Of a stretch of 64,000 nucleotides of DNA, positions 18,428-26,680 are shown one piece after another. A program made the position numbers and the translations under genes. Position 1 is the first letter of the stretch; each line of letters begins with the position of its first letter. Location: NCBI GenBank assembly GCA_021793235.1, contig JAJYTD010000006.1:91236-155235 (forward strand), written 5' to 3'. The notes beneath the pieces are model-generated. The model worked only from the letters and a program-made list of their open reading frames with translations. It made no database searches and was not told where the DNA came from. The DNA is from Actinomycetes bacterium. GTDB taxonomy: Bacteria > Actinomycetota > Actinomycetes > Streptosporangiales > Streptosporangiaceae.

Positions 18428-19918
18428 TCACCGGGTGACGCGGAAGAACCCTTCGGCGATGAGGGAGCGCAGGATCTCCGGAGTGCGCTGGCGGACGACC
18501 GCGGTGTCCTGCTCGGTGAGTTCGGCGATCGCGTCCAGGAGCGGGCTGACCGGCATGGTGCCGTCGCAGACACTGGCCAGGGCCGCCTCCACTGTGCCGA
18601 CTTGGGCCACCCGCCGGAGGCCGTTGCGCTGGCGGAGCAGGATGCGTTCGGGGTCGGGCGCACCGGGGACGCCGATCCGCTCCTCCACCACACCGGGAGC
18701 GAGTGCCACGTGCGCCGACAGCAGAGCCGCGTCGGTCAGCCGGTGCGCGGTCATCGCCCCGTCGACCACGTCGGGAAGGTAGGGGCCGACCGGTTGCTCG
18801 ATCTCGTGGCGGAGGTCCTCCACCCGGACGGTGGCGTCCTGGGCGACGTCGTTGCGCAGGCAGATCCAGCCGAACCCGATCGCGCGGACGCCCTCGCGGT
18901 CGAAGTAGTCCAGCCATGCGTCGTAGCGGCGGGTGTACTCCGGGGTCCCCTGCTCACAGGAGTCGCGCAGCCACAGCTCCACGTACTCCGCCGGGTCCTG
19001 CACGTCGCGCTGGACCACCCAGCCCGAGCATCCGGTCCCGGCCACCCACGCACCGACCCGGTCGCGCCAGTCCTCGCCTCCGACGTGCAGCCAGTTCGCG
19101 AGGATTTGGCACCAGCCGCCGTCGGTGAGGTGGCGCGGTGCCTGCCGCACCAGTTCCGAGCACACGGTGTCGCCGGCGAAGTCGGATTCGCGGTAGGTGT
19201 AGCGGGCCGAATCCGGTGTGATCACGAACGGGGGGTTGGAGACGATGAGGTCGAAGCGTTCGCCGCGGACCGGTTCGAACAGCGACCCTTCGCGTGTGCG
19301 CATGTTGTCCACACCCGACAGTGCGCAGCTGATCTCGGCCAGGCGCAGCGCGCGCGGATTGACGTCGGTGGCGCACACCTCGGCCGCGCGTGCGGCCAGA
19401 TGCAGAGACTGCACTCCGCAGCCGGTACCGAGGTCGAGGGCGCGGTCAACGGGGCCGTCCACGATGAGCTTCGACAGTGTGGCCGACGCCCCGCCCGCGC
19501 CCACTACATGGTCCGCGCGAAGGCGGCCCTGGCCGGGGCGGACCGTGGGGTCGGAGACGACGTATCCCGTCTGTTCCCCCTCGTTCAGCTCCCACGGGCT
19601 CAGGTGTACCAGTGCGCGCACCCGGCCGTCCTCGACCGACAGCAGACCGGCCTCGGCGAGCTCAGCGACGGGCAGCATGGCGCGCGCGGAGGCCTCGGAG
19701 ACCGGTTCCTGCAGCCGCCACAGGCGGAGGAGTACGCCCAGCCGCTCCTCCCCGCCGGTGGCGCGCAGTGCGGGGATGAGCTGCTCGCGGGAGAGGGCGC
19801 GCGCCGCCATGTCGCCGAGCCTGTCGCGGACGCCGGACACGGTGTAGTCGGCGTCGACCAGCGTCTGCCGGAGCCGGTCGGCGAGCCGGGGAGAAAACGG
19901 GCGCAACGAATTCGACAC
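18428..19918 (-). CDS. Class I SAM-dependent methyltransferase (HemK/RsmC-like)
   Basis: A 496-residue protein. An N-terminal domain of about 130 residues (winged-helix-like, RLADRLRQTLVDADYTVSGVRDRLGDMAARALSRE) precedes a Rossmann methyltransferase: SAM motif I LDLGTGCGVQ at 161-170, acidic residue in CATDVNPRA, and the catalytic SNPPFVITP loop (NPPF at 228-231) that marks N-methyltransferases acting on amino or amide nitrogens of nucleic acid or protein. The C-terminal 170 residues are specific to the actinobacterial family. Target unknown. GTG 19918 is taken as start; the frame is open beyond it. Confidence 0.82.
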   Translation of the reverse strand: MSNSLRPFSPRLADRLRQTLVDADYTVSGVRDRLGDMAARALSREQLIPALRATGGEERLGVLLRLWRLQEPVSEASARAMLPVAELAEAGLLSVEDGRVRALVHLSPWELNEGEQTGYVVSDPTVRPGQGRLRADHVVGAGGASATLSKLIVDGPVDRALDLGTGCGVQSLHLAARAAEVCATDVNPRALRLAEISCALSGVDNMRTREGSLFEPVRGERFDLIVSNPPFVITPDSARYTYRESDFAGDTVCSELVRQAPRHLTDGGWCQILANWLHVGGEDWRDRVGAWVAGTGCSGWVVQRDVQDPAEYVELWLRDSCEQGTPEYTRRYDAWLDYFDREGVRAIGFGWICLRNDVAQDATVRVEDLRHEIEQPVGPYLPDVVDGAMTAHRLTDAALLSAHVALAPGVVEERIGVPGAPDPERILLRQRNGLRRVAQVGTVEAALASVCDGTMPVSPLLDAIAELTEQDTAVVRQRTPEILRSLIAEGFFRVTR

Positions 19919-20001
19919 GTGCCCATTATCAGGCAGGAGGAGCCGGCCTCGGGAAAGCGGGCGCAAAAACGCGCGGTCCTTTCCGAGTGTGCCGCGCGGG
20001 G

Positions 20002-20229
20002 TCATTGGCCGCGTTTGCGCAGCAGCCGGGGGATGTAGAGGAAGCCGAACACGCCCAGGGCGATCCCCGTCAGGCAGACCCAGAGCCACCAGCGGTCGTC
20101 CTCGGCCAAGCCGTCGCCCATCGTCAAAAGCACGATCAACGCGATGACCCAGCCCACGGTGCCCAGGGCCGTGGGGACGCGGTAGTCGATCTCCAGCACT
20201 TCAGGATCGGGCTGGCGGGGTTTGCGCAC
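20002..20229 (-). CDS. DUF2530 small membrane protein
   Basis: A 75-residue protein: polar N-terminus with a conserved acidic stretch (PDPEVLEIDYR), then two transmembrane helices (VGWVIALIVLLTMG and WWLWVCLTGIALGVFGFLYIPRLLRKRGQ). It matches the actinobacterial DUF2530 family, usually encoded beside an NCS2 permease, as here, where it diverges from the permease with 166 bases between. GTG start at 20229. Function unknown. Confidence 0.82.
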   Translation of the reverse strand: MRKPRQPDPEVLEIDYRVPTALGTVGWVIALIVLLTMGDGLAEDDRWWLWVCLTGIALGVFGFLYIPRLLRKRGQ

Positions 20230-20395
20230 GTTCTCAGGCTAGACGATGTCCTGGTCGTCCTTGCCGACGCGGACTCTCGCGGTTCGCGGACCCGGCACGG
20301 GTTTCGGGGAGCCGGTGTCCGGGACCGAGAGCGCCGACAACTAATCTGACCTCGTAACTTATTCCGGACATGGCAGACCCGAGCGAGTAAACCCA

Positions 20396-21883
20396 ATGTC
20401 ACATCCCGCTGACGGCACGTCCACCGCGCAGGCCCCCGGCCTCAAGGGGCGGCTCGACGGCTACTTTCACGTCTCCGCCCGAGGGTCGGACTTCCTCCGC
20501 GAGATCCGCGGCGGCCTGGCGACGTTCTTCGCCATGGCCTACATCATCGTCCTCAATCCGCTGATCATCGGTACGGCACCGGATGTGAACGGCGACGAAC
20601 TCGGCATCGCGCGTGTCGCGGCGACCACGGCCCTGGTGGGCGGGGTGATCTCCATTCTCATGGGCGTGGTCAGCCGCTACCCGTTCTCGATCGCCGCGGG
20701 TATGGGGCTCAACGTCCTCGTCGCCTACTCGCTCGCGCCAAAGATGACCTGGGCCGACGCCATGGGGCTGGTGGTGCTCGAAGGCCTCGTGCTGTTGGTG
20801 CTCGTGCTGACCGGGTTTCGCACCGCGGTCTTCCGCGCCATCCCGCCGAATCTCAAGACCGCGATCGGGGTGGGCGTGGGCATGTTCCTGGCCCTGGTCG
20901 GATTCGTCAACGCGGGATTCATCCGCCGGGTCCCCGACGCCGCCGACAGTACCGTTCCGGTGCAACTGGGCGACGGTGTCCTGACCGGCTGGCCGATCCT
21001 CGTCTTCGTGATCGGCCTGGTGGTGACGATCGCGCTGATCGTGCGCAGGGTGAAGGGTGCGATGCTGATCGGGATCGTCGTCGCGACCGTGGTGGCGATC
21101 ATCGTGGAGAGCACCGCCGCCGTCGGCCCGATGGCCGGGGACGACGGTGAGTTCAACCCCGCCGGGTGGTCGCTGAGCGTCCCGGCCGTGCCGACCTCTG
21201 TGGCCGACATAGTCGCTCTTCCGGACTTCAGCCTGATCGGTCAGTTCAATCTGTTCGGCAGCTTCGCCAACGCCAGCGTGATCGCGGTGATCCTGCTGCT
21301 GTTCACCCTGATGCTGGCGGACTTCTTCGACACCATGGGCACCATGGTCGGCGTCGGCGGACAGGCCGGGCTGCTGGACGAGAAGGGCAACGTCCCCGGG
21401 GCCCGCGAGGTGCTGGCGGTCGACGCGCTGGGCACCATGGCCGGAGGCGCCGCGTCGGCCTCGGTGAACACCGTCTTCGCGGAGTCGGCCGCCGGTGTCG
21501 GCGAAGGCGCCCGCACGGGCATCGCGCCGATCGTCACCGGTGTACTGTTCCTGCTCGCCACGCTGTTCTCGCCCCTGGTCTCGCTGGTGCCGTTCGAGGC
21601 GGCCACGCCGGTCCTGATCATCGTCGGCTTCATGATGATGACGCAGGTCACCAAGATCAACTTTCAGGACTACGCGATCGGCATCCCCGCGTTCCTGACC
21701 ATCGTGGTGATGCCGTTCAGCTATTCGATCACCAACGGCATCGGCGCCGGCTTCATCAGCTACACGGTCGTCCGGATCGCCCAGGGGCGGCTGAAGGACA
21801 TCCACCCGCTGATGGCGATCGTCGCGGCGGCGTTCCTGGTGTACTTCGCGATCGGCCCGATCGAAGGCCTGCTCGGACTCTGA
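20396..21883 (+). CDS. NCS2-family (AzgA-type) nucleobase permease
   Basis: A 495-residue inner-membrane transporter with about 12-14 hydrophobic segments. Motifs of the AzgA-like branch: LREIRGGLATFFAMAYIIVLNP near the start, AAGMGLNVLVAYS, LADFFDTMGTMVGVG and SASVNTVFAESAAGVGEGARTGIAPIVTG, which place it with purine (adenine/guanine/hypoxanthine) proton symporters rather than uracil permeases. Full length. ATG 20396 lacks a strong ribosome site but fits the family start. DUF2530 lies on the opposite side of the shared intergenic region. A hairpin follows the stop. Confidence 0.92.
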   Translation: MSHPADGTSTAQAPGLKGRLDGYFHVSARGSDFLREIRGGLATFFAMAYIIVLNPLIIGTAPDVNGDELGIARVAATTALVGGVISILMGVVSRYPFSIAAGMGLNVLVAYSLAPKMTWADAMGLVVLEGLVLLVLVLTGFRTAVFRAIPPNLKTAIGVGVGMFLALVGFVNAGFIRRVPDAADSTVPVQLGDGVLTGWPILVFVIGLVVTIALIVRRVKGAMLIGIVVATVVAIIVESTAAVGPMAGDDGEFNPAGWSLSVPAVPTSVADIVALPDFSLIGQFNLFGSFANASVIAVILLLFTLMLADFFDTMGTMVGVGGQAGLLDEKGNVPGAREVLAVDALGTMAGGAASASVNTVFAESAAGVGEGARTGIAPIVTGVLFLLATLFSPLVSLVPFEAATPVLIIVGFMMMTQVTKINFQDYAIGIPAFLTIVVMPFSYSITNGIGAGFISYTVVRIAQGRLKDIHPLMAIVAAAFLVYFAIGPIEGLLGL

Positions 21884-21890
21884 CGGCACC

Positions 21891-21927
21891 GCCCCTTCCG
21901 CCGGCGCTGCCGTCCGGCGGCGGGGGC
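21891..21927 (+). terminator. Probable terminator of the permease gene
   Basis: Hairpin with inner 7-bp stem CCGCCGG / CCGGCGG (21898-21904 and 21914-21920) and outer GCCCC / GGGGC separated by two-base internal bulges. It starts eight bases after the stop. There is no T-run. Confidence 0.5.
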
Positions 21928-22060
21928 GGCACCTCACCCGCCTCGGCACCGCGGGATGCGCACGGGAACACGGCCACAGCACCGAAATCCCGCCTCCCGG
22001 CGAGGTCCCGACTCGCCGGAGGTCAGCGCAGAATGGGAATGTCGGCGGTACGCGATATTG

Positions 22061-22086
22061 TTAGCAAGAGTAATGAGCTGTGCTAA
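22061..22086. promoter_or_regulatory. Inverted repeat overlapping the marR start (candidate operator)
   Basis: TTAGCA (22061-22066) and TGCTAA (22081-22086) with a 14-base spacer; half-site centres are 20 bases apart, about two helical turns, as for dimeric winged-helix regulators. The right half ends on the A of the ATG start of the MarR gene, so binding would block its expression. Autorepression is inferred from position only. Confidence 0.45.
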
Positions 22087-22538
22087 TGAACCACTCCCAT
22101 CACCTGGCCCGACAGACCAGAACCGACGCGGGTCTGGCCGCGGTGCTGCGCGTGGCCGTGAGCAGGCTGACCCGCCGGCTCCGCGCGCAGCGTCCCGACG
22201 CCTCGCTTTCGCTCGGACAGGGAGCAGTCCTGTTCGCTCTCGATCGGCACGGCCGGATGACCCCCGGTGCGCTCGCGGACCACGAGAAGGTTCAGCCCCC
22301 CTCGATGACCCGGATCATCGCGGCACTGGAGGAGCGCGGGCTGGTGCGTCGGACCCGGCACCCCGACGACCAGCGCCGCCAGTTGGTGCATCTGACCGAC
22401 GAGGGCCGCGCGCTGGTCCGGGCGGACCAGCGGCGCCGCGAGGCGTGGCTGGCGCAGCGCCTGGCCGAGCTGACCTCGGAGGAGAAGGAGACTCTGCGCA
22501 AGGCGGTACGAATCCTGGAGCGGTTGAGCCAGGCCTAG
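22086..22538 (+). CDS. MarR-family transcriptional regulator
   Basis: A 150-residue winged-helix repressor: dimer helix at the start, LSLGQGAVLFALDRHGRMTPGALADHEKVQPPSMTRIIAALEERGLVRRTRHPDDQRRQLVHLTDEG is the classic MarR helix-turn-helix plus wing with DxRR. ATG 22086 or GTG 22080 are both possible starts. It is followed after five bases by an MFS exporter gene, the usual regulator-pump pair; the regulator probably responds to the pump substrate. An inverted repeat overlaps its start codon. Confidence 0.9.
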   Translation: MNHSHHLARQTRTDAGLAAVLRVAVSRLTRRLRAQRPDASLSLGQGAVLFALDRHGRMTPGALADHEKVQPPSMTRIIAALEERGLVRRTRHPDDQRRQLVHLTDEGRALVRADQRRREAWLAQRLAELTSEEKETLRKAVRILERLSQA

Positions 22539-22541
22539 CAG

Positions 22542-22601
22542 CCGTGTCCGGTTCTGCTTCCACCGCCTCCACGGAGGAGGCGGAAGCAGAACCGGACACG
22601 G
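22542..22601 (+). promoter_or_regulatory. Long hairpin over the 5' end of the MFS gene
   Basis: A perfect 20-bp outer stem (22542-22561 with 22582-22601; arm begins CCGTGTCCGGTTCTGC) and, after a three-base bulge ACC, a 6-bp inner stem GCCTCC / GGAGGC with loop ACGGA. It begins three bases after the MarR stop and contains GTG 22544, the first in-frame start of the MFS gene. No T-tract follows. It may attenuate transcription, block translation, or show that the true MFS start lies downstream (22610 or 22661). Confidence 0.75.
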
Positions 22602-23926
22602 AATGGGACATGGAATCCGCCGAGGACGCCTCCGACGAGCACCGGCGCCGGGGACCCGCCATGTTCCGGTCCCTCGCCGTCCGCAACTACCGGCTGTACG
22701 CCGTCGGCCAGGTCGTCTCCAACACCGGTACGTGGATGCAGCGCATCGCGCAGGACTGGCTGGTGCTCCAGCTCAGCGGCGGCAGCGGAATGGCGCTGGG
22801 CCTCACCACCGCCCTGCAGTTTCTGCCCATGCTGCTGTTCGGCCTGTGGGGCGGGACGCTCGTCGACCGGATGAACAAGCGGCGGCTGCTCATCACGACC
22901 CAGGGCATCATGGGGCTGCTCGCCCTGGGGCTGGGCGTCCTGGCCACCGCCGGGGCGGCGCAGGTGTGGCACGTGTACGTGTTCGCCTTTGTGCTGGGGC
23001 TGGTCACCGTGGTCGACAACCCGGCCCGGCAGACGTTCGTGGTCGAAATGGTCGGGCACCGGGACCTGCCCAACGCTGTCGCGCTGAACAGCGCCAGCTT
23101 CCAGCTCGGCCGGGTCACCGGTCCGGCCGTCGCCGGCCTGCTCATCGCCGCGATCGGCAGCGGCCCGGTGTTCCTGATCAACGCGTTCTCCTTCCTGGCG
23201 GTGCTGCTGGGGATGGGGCTGATGCGCCCGCAGGAGCTCCACGTCACCGAACCGGTACCGCGGACCAAGGGGCAGACGATCGCCGGGGTGCGCTACGTGG
23301 CCGGCCGGGCGGACCTGGTGCTGCTCCTGGCAATGACCGTCTTCGTGCAGATGTTCGGCGCCAACGTGCAGACGCAGATCGCGCTGATGACCAACAACGT
23401 CTTCCGGTCGGGAGCCGCGGCGTTCGGCGTGGCCGCCGCAGCCCTCGCCGTCGGCGCCCTGTCGGGTGCCCTGCTGGCCGCACGACGGGAGCGACCGCGG
23501 TTGCGCATGGTGCTCACCGGAGCCCTGGGCTTTGGCGCACTGCAGATCGCGGCCGCCCTCACACCGGGCTACCCGGGGTTCATCGTGGCGCTGATGCTCA
23601 TGGGGATCGCTTTCATGACCTTCACGACATCCCTCAACGCCACCTTCCAACTCAGCGTCGACCCGCAGATGCGCGGCCGTGTGATGAGCATCTACATGCT
23701 GGTGTTCCTGGGCGTCGCGCCCATCGGTGCGCCCGTTGTCGGGTTCATCGCCGACACGTTCGGCCCCCGCGCCAGCCTCGCGGTCGGCGGCACGGTGAGC
23801 GCCGCGGCGGTACTGCTGGTGACGGCCCTGCTCGCCCGCAGACTCGGCGTGCGGCTGCGCCTGGACCCGCGGCGGCGCCCTTTCACCCGAATCACCGGAC
23901 ACGCGGGCACGGGCGGCACCGGGTAG
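22544..23926 (+). CDS. MFS transporter (multidrug/enterobactin-exporter-like)
   Basis: Up to 460 residues; inner-membrane major facilitator of the 12-helix drug/siderophore-exporter branch. Signatures: MFRSLAVRNYRLYAVGQVVSNTGTWMQRIAQDWLVLQLSGG at the first helix, GGTLVDRMNKRRLL (motif A) and DNPARQTFVVEMVG. Start uncertain: GTG 22544 gives the longest form but lies inside a 26-bp hairpin; ATG 22610 (MESAEDASDE) or ATG 22661 (MFRSLAVRNY, where homology begins) are alternatives. It follows marR by five bases, so one transcript is likely, with substrate-controlled repression. Confidence 0.88.
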   Translation: MSGSASTASTEEAEAEPDTEWDMESAEDASDEHRRRGPAMFRSLAVRNYRLYAVGQVVSNTGTWMQRIAQDWLVLQLSGGSGMALGLTTALQFLPMLLFGLWGGTLVDRMNKRRLLITTQGIMGLLALGLGVLATAGAAQVWHVYVFAFVLGLVTVVDNPARQTFVVEMVGHRDLPNAVALNSASFQLGRVTGPAVAGLLIAAIGSGPVFLINAFSFLAVLLGMGLMRPQELHVTEPVPRTKGQTIAGVRYVAGRADLVLLLAMTVFVQMFGANVQTQIALMTNNVFRSGAAAFGVAAAALAVGALSGALLAARRERPRLRMVLTGALGFGALQIAAALTPGYPGFIVALMLMGIAFMTFTTSLNATFQLSVDPQMRGRVMSIYMLVFLGVAPIGAPVVGFIADTFGPRASLAVGGTVSAAAVLLVTALLARRLGVRLRLDPRRRPFTRITGHAGTGGTG

Positions 23927-24021
23927 AGCCCTGCCGCCTCCGCTCCCGGCACCGGCGGCCGTGCCGGTCGGGACGTCCCAGACCATGATCACTCCACGTT
24001 CCGTAACGATACGAGGTGGGC

Positions 24022-24570
24022 ATGCGACTCTTCGTGGCGATCACTCCGCCCGCACAGGTGCTGGACGAGGTGGCGGGCACCGCGGGCGGGCTCTGTTCCG
24101 CAGCCGGCGAGCTGCGCTGGAGTAGCCGGGACGACTGGCACCTGACTCTGCTCTTCCTCGGCGAGGTCGCCCAGGACGATCTGCCCGGCTTGCGAGAACA
24201 CCTCGCCGAAGAGGCCGCGCGCCATGCCCGCCCGCGGCTCGCCGTGCGCGGTGCGGGCACCTTCCCCGGAGACGACACGCGGGCCGGCGTGCTGTGGGCC
24301 GGCATCGAGGGGGATCTCGACGGCCTCGGCGCGCTGGCGGCAGGACTCCGCAAGGCGGCCCGCACGGCAGGGTTCGGGGTCGAACGCCGCGCCTACGTAC
24401 CGCACCTCACCCTCGCGCGCAGCCGCCGCCCGACCGATATGAGCACGGTCCGTGCCGCCCTCTCCCAGCTCACGACCTGCTTCTGGACCGTCGACGACGT
24501 GCACCTCATGCACAGCCGACCCGGGGGCGAACCCCGCTACACCACCGTCGCCACCTGGCGGCTAAGCTGA
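24022..24570 (+). CDS. thpR: RNA 2',3'-cyclic phosphodiesterase (2H family)
   Basis: A 182-residue 2H phosphoesterase. The two catalytic H-x-T-x motifs are present: HLTL at residues 40-43 and HLTL at 128-131, with MRLFVAI at the start, as in ThpR/LigT, which opens 2',3'-cyclic phosphate ends of RNA. ATG 24022 is chosen because GAGG at 24013-24016 is well placed; a GTG at 24016 would overlap that site. The cellular substrate is not known. Confidence 0.92.
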   Translation: MRLFVAITPPAQVLDEVAGTAGGLCSAAGELRWSSRDDWHLTLLFLGEVAQDDLPGLREHLAEEAARHARPRLAVRGAGTFPGDDTRAGVLWAGIEGDLDGLGALAAGLRKAARTAGFGVERRAYVPHLTLARSRRPTDMSTVRAALSQLTTCFWTVDDVHLMHSRPGGEPRYTTVATWRLS

Positions 24571-24657
24571 AAATCCGCCCCCCGCGAGCGGCGCCCGCGC
24601 ACCCCGCACCAGCACCGCCCTCGCCGACGGCGTATCCGTTACGACAGAGGCCCACAG

Positions 24658-24756
24658 ATGAGCATGCTCACCAACAACCGCAAGCAGCGCTGGCTCCTGC
24701 CGGCGGTGCTCGCCGCCATCATGCTCCTCGTCATCATCGGCGCGCTGCTGCCCTAG
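24658..24756 (+). CDS. 32-residue single-helix membrane peptide
   Basis: ATG 24658 to TAG 24756 encodes 32 residues: a short polar and basic start MSMLTNNRKQRW, then one hydrophobic helix LLPAVLAAIMLLVIIGALLP to the end. GAGG at 24647-24650 lies seven bases before the ATG, which supports translation. Basic-then-hydrophobic layout predicts an N-in membrane peptide. It is alone between thpR and the BKACE gene (opposite strand). Function unknown; could be a regulatory small protein or a membrane-stress peptide. Confidence 0.55.
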   Translation: MSMLTNNRKQRWLLPAVLAAIMLLVIIGALLP

Positions 24757-24809
24757 CAGCCATCCGCTTCAGGCCGGGAGCCGCGCGGAGCCGTCCCCGG
24801 CGGCGCCCG

Positions 24810-25535
24810 TCAAGCCGCCGCGGACATGCGGGAGACGGCGGCCGTCACCAGCGCCGCGTTGTCGCGGGCCTCGGTGCCGTCGGGAGAGCGGAGCGTGTCC
24901 GCCAGGCCGATGCGGATGTCACGGCCGGCCTCCAGCGCGGCGTCGAGGACAGGCCAGGCGGTGTTGTCGGCTCCGTGCAGCATGCGGGGCAGGCCGACCC
25001 CCGCGCGGTCGAGGACCGCGTCGATGGCGGCGGCGTTGGCCAAGGCGTCCTCGGCCGTAGTCTGCGCCGGCTCGACGAGGATGGCGGTCATGCCGTCCGT
25101 GAGGCCTGAGGCGACCAGGATGCGGGCCGCGTCGACCGTCCAGACGCCTGCCGCCACCCCCACTTGGCGGTCGATCAGCAGGCGGGCGACCTCCACCGAC
25201 CCCGGCTCGTGCAGGTTCACCGTCACCGAGTCCGGCAGGGCTCCCCACCGCTGCACCATGTCGTAGCGGCGCCACGGGTCCGGCTCGGCGGACAGCGCCG
25301 TCGTCACACTGATGGGCACGCCGGGCACCGCCGCGCGCAGGAGATCCAGCAGCGGGGCGAGGACCTGGGGTTCGAGTGCCTCGGTGCCCGAGGAGTCGCG
25401 GGGATGGACGTGGATCGTGTCGGCCCCGGCCGCGACGGCCGCACGGGCGTCGACGGCCACCTGCTCCGCGGAGACCGGCAGGGCCGGATGCGTTCCGGGA
25501 CGGCGGCTGCCGTTCAGGCAGGCGACGATTCTCAT
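24810..25535 (-). CDS. BKACE family (3-keto-5-aminohexanoate cleavage enzyme-like, DUF849)
   Basis: A 241-residue TIM-barrel enzyme of the beta-keto acid cleavage family, which condenses a beta-keto acid with acetyl-CoA. The zinc-binding His pair is in IHVHPRDSSG (H-x-H), and the conserved VTVNLHEPGSVEVARLLIDRQVGVAAGVWT stretch follows. It is shorter than the usual 270-300 residues, lacking part of the N-terminal region. ATG 25535 has AGAGGAAA upstream. BKACE members differ widely in substrate and no pathway neighbour fixes this one. Confidence 0.78.
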   Translation of the reverse strand: MRIVACLNGSRRPGTHPALPVSAEQVAVDARAAVAAGADTIHVHPRDSSGTEALEPQVLAPLLDLLRAAVPGVPISVTTALSAEPDPWRRYDMVQRWGALPDSVTVNLHEPGSVEVARLLIDRQVGVAAGVWTVDAARILVASGLTDGMTAILVEPAQTTAEDALANAAAIDAVLDRAGVGLPRMLHGADNTAWPVLDAALEAGRDIRIGLADTLRSPDGTEARDNAALVTAAVSRMSAAA

Positions 25536-25638
25536 CCTGGCTTTCCTCTGCGCCTCGCGTGTCTGCTGTATGCGGAATATGCCCGCAAGGCGCGGGTCGC
25601 AAGCCATACCACCCGATCGGGGTGGGAGGATGGTGCCT

Positions 25639-26676
25639 ATGCGCAGAAGCGCCGTATTCGCCTTGTCGGTCGCTTTAGCGGTGCTTCCCGGGACGCTGGG
25701 CGCCGCCTTTGAAGCACCCCCTGAAGCATCCCCGAGCGGAGACGTCCCCGAAGGGTCCGAGGTGCTGTTCCGCTTGACGGACCCGCGGATCCGCGAGTCC
25801 AGCGGGCTGGCGGCCTCGCGGCTGCATGAGGGCATCTACTGGACGCACAACGACAGCGGCGACTACGGCGCGGAGGTCTATGCGGTGGACGAGGACGGCG
25901 AAACGCTGGCCACCGTCACCCTCACCGGCCCCGGGGTGGAGGCGCGCGACTGGGAGGCCGTCTCGGTCGGCGTGGACGACAACGGAGACCCTGCCGTCTT
26001 CGTCGGCGACATCGGCGACAACTTCCAGGGCGGGTGGCCCAATGTGCGGGCCTACCGGTTCCCCGAGCCGCGGCAACTGACCGATCAGACCATCGAGGCG
26101 ACGACGTTCACGTTCACCTACGAGGACGGCGGTCGGGACGCCGAGGCGATGATGGTCGATCCGCGGGACGGCCGCCTCTACGTCATCAGCAAAGAGGTGG
26201 CCGGCGGCGTCTACGCCGCGCCGAAGACCCTGGACCCTGAGGGCCCCAATACCCTCACCCGGATCGACTCGGCACCGCTGTACGCCACCGATGCGGCGTT
26301 CTCCCCCGACGGCTCGCACTACGCGATCCGCACCTACTGGGGCGCCACCGTCTACGACGCCGCGGAGGGTGTTCGCGGCCGCAGCGTCGACCAGGTCTCC
26401 CTGCCGGAGTCGGACCAGGGCGAGTCGTTGGCCTACAGCCACGACGGCACGGCGCTGCTGGCCGGCACCGAGGGGGAACAGAGCCCGGTGTGGCGCATCC
26501 CCCTGCCGGACAGTGCCACGGGGCAGGCGGAGGAATCGCCCGACGCGGGGGAGGAGTCCGCCGCGACAGAGCAGGAGACGGACCGGGCGGGCGGCGCTTC
26601 CGCCCTCATCTGGACCGGTGCGGCCCTGGCCGCCCTGATGATCGCCGCGATCGTGCTGCTGGTGCGCAAGACGTGA
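25639..26676 (+). CDS. Secreted propeller-like protein with C-terminal membrane anchor
   Basis: A 345-residue protein with a signal peptide (MRRSAVFALSVALAVLPGTLGAAF, cleavage probably after GAA), a beta-propeller-like middle with repeated motifs SGLAASRLHEGIYWTHNDSGD, AVFVGDIGDNFQGGWPNVRAYRFPEP, DPRDGRLYVISKE and AAFSPDGSHYAIRTY, a Pro/Glu-rich spacer and a C-terminal helix ending in RKT. This is a surface-anchored layout. Function unknown. ATG 25639 is preferred, as GGGAGG at 25624-25629 is nine bases upstream; ATG 25630 would touch it. It converges on the Uma2 gene with four bases between stops. Confidence 0.75.
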   Translation: MRRSAVFALSVALAVLPGTLGAAFEAPPEASPSGDVPEGSEVLFRLTDPRIRESSGLAASRLHEGIYWTHNDSGDYGAEVYAVDEDGETLATVTLTGPGVEARDWEAVSVGVDDNGDPAVFVGDIGDNFQGGWPNVRAYRFPEPRQLTDQTIEATTFTFTYEDGGRDAEAMMVDPRDGRLYVISKEVAGGVYAAPKTLDPEGPNTLTRIDSAPLYATDAAFSPDGSHYAIRTYWGATVYDAAEGVRGRSVDQVSLPESDQGESLAYSHDGTALLAGTEGEQSPVWRIPLPDSATGQAEESPDAGEESAATEQETDRAGGASALIWTGAALAALMIAAIVLLVRKT

Positions 26677-26680
26677 GGGC

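Noticed and set aside
16069..18693. 874-codon frame antisense to the Hsp90-like gene
   Set aside because: High-GC antisense artefact without recognisable protein features.
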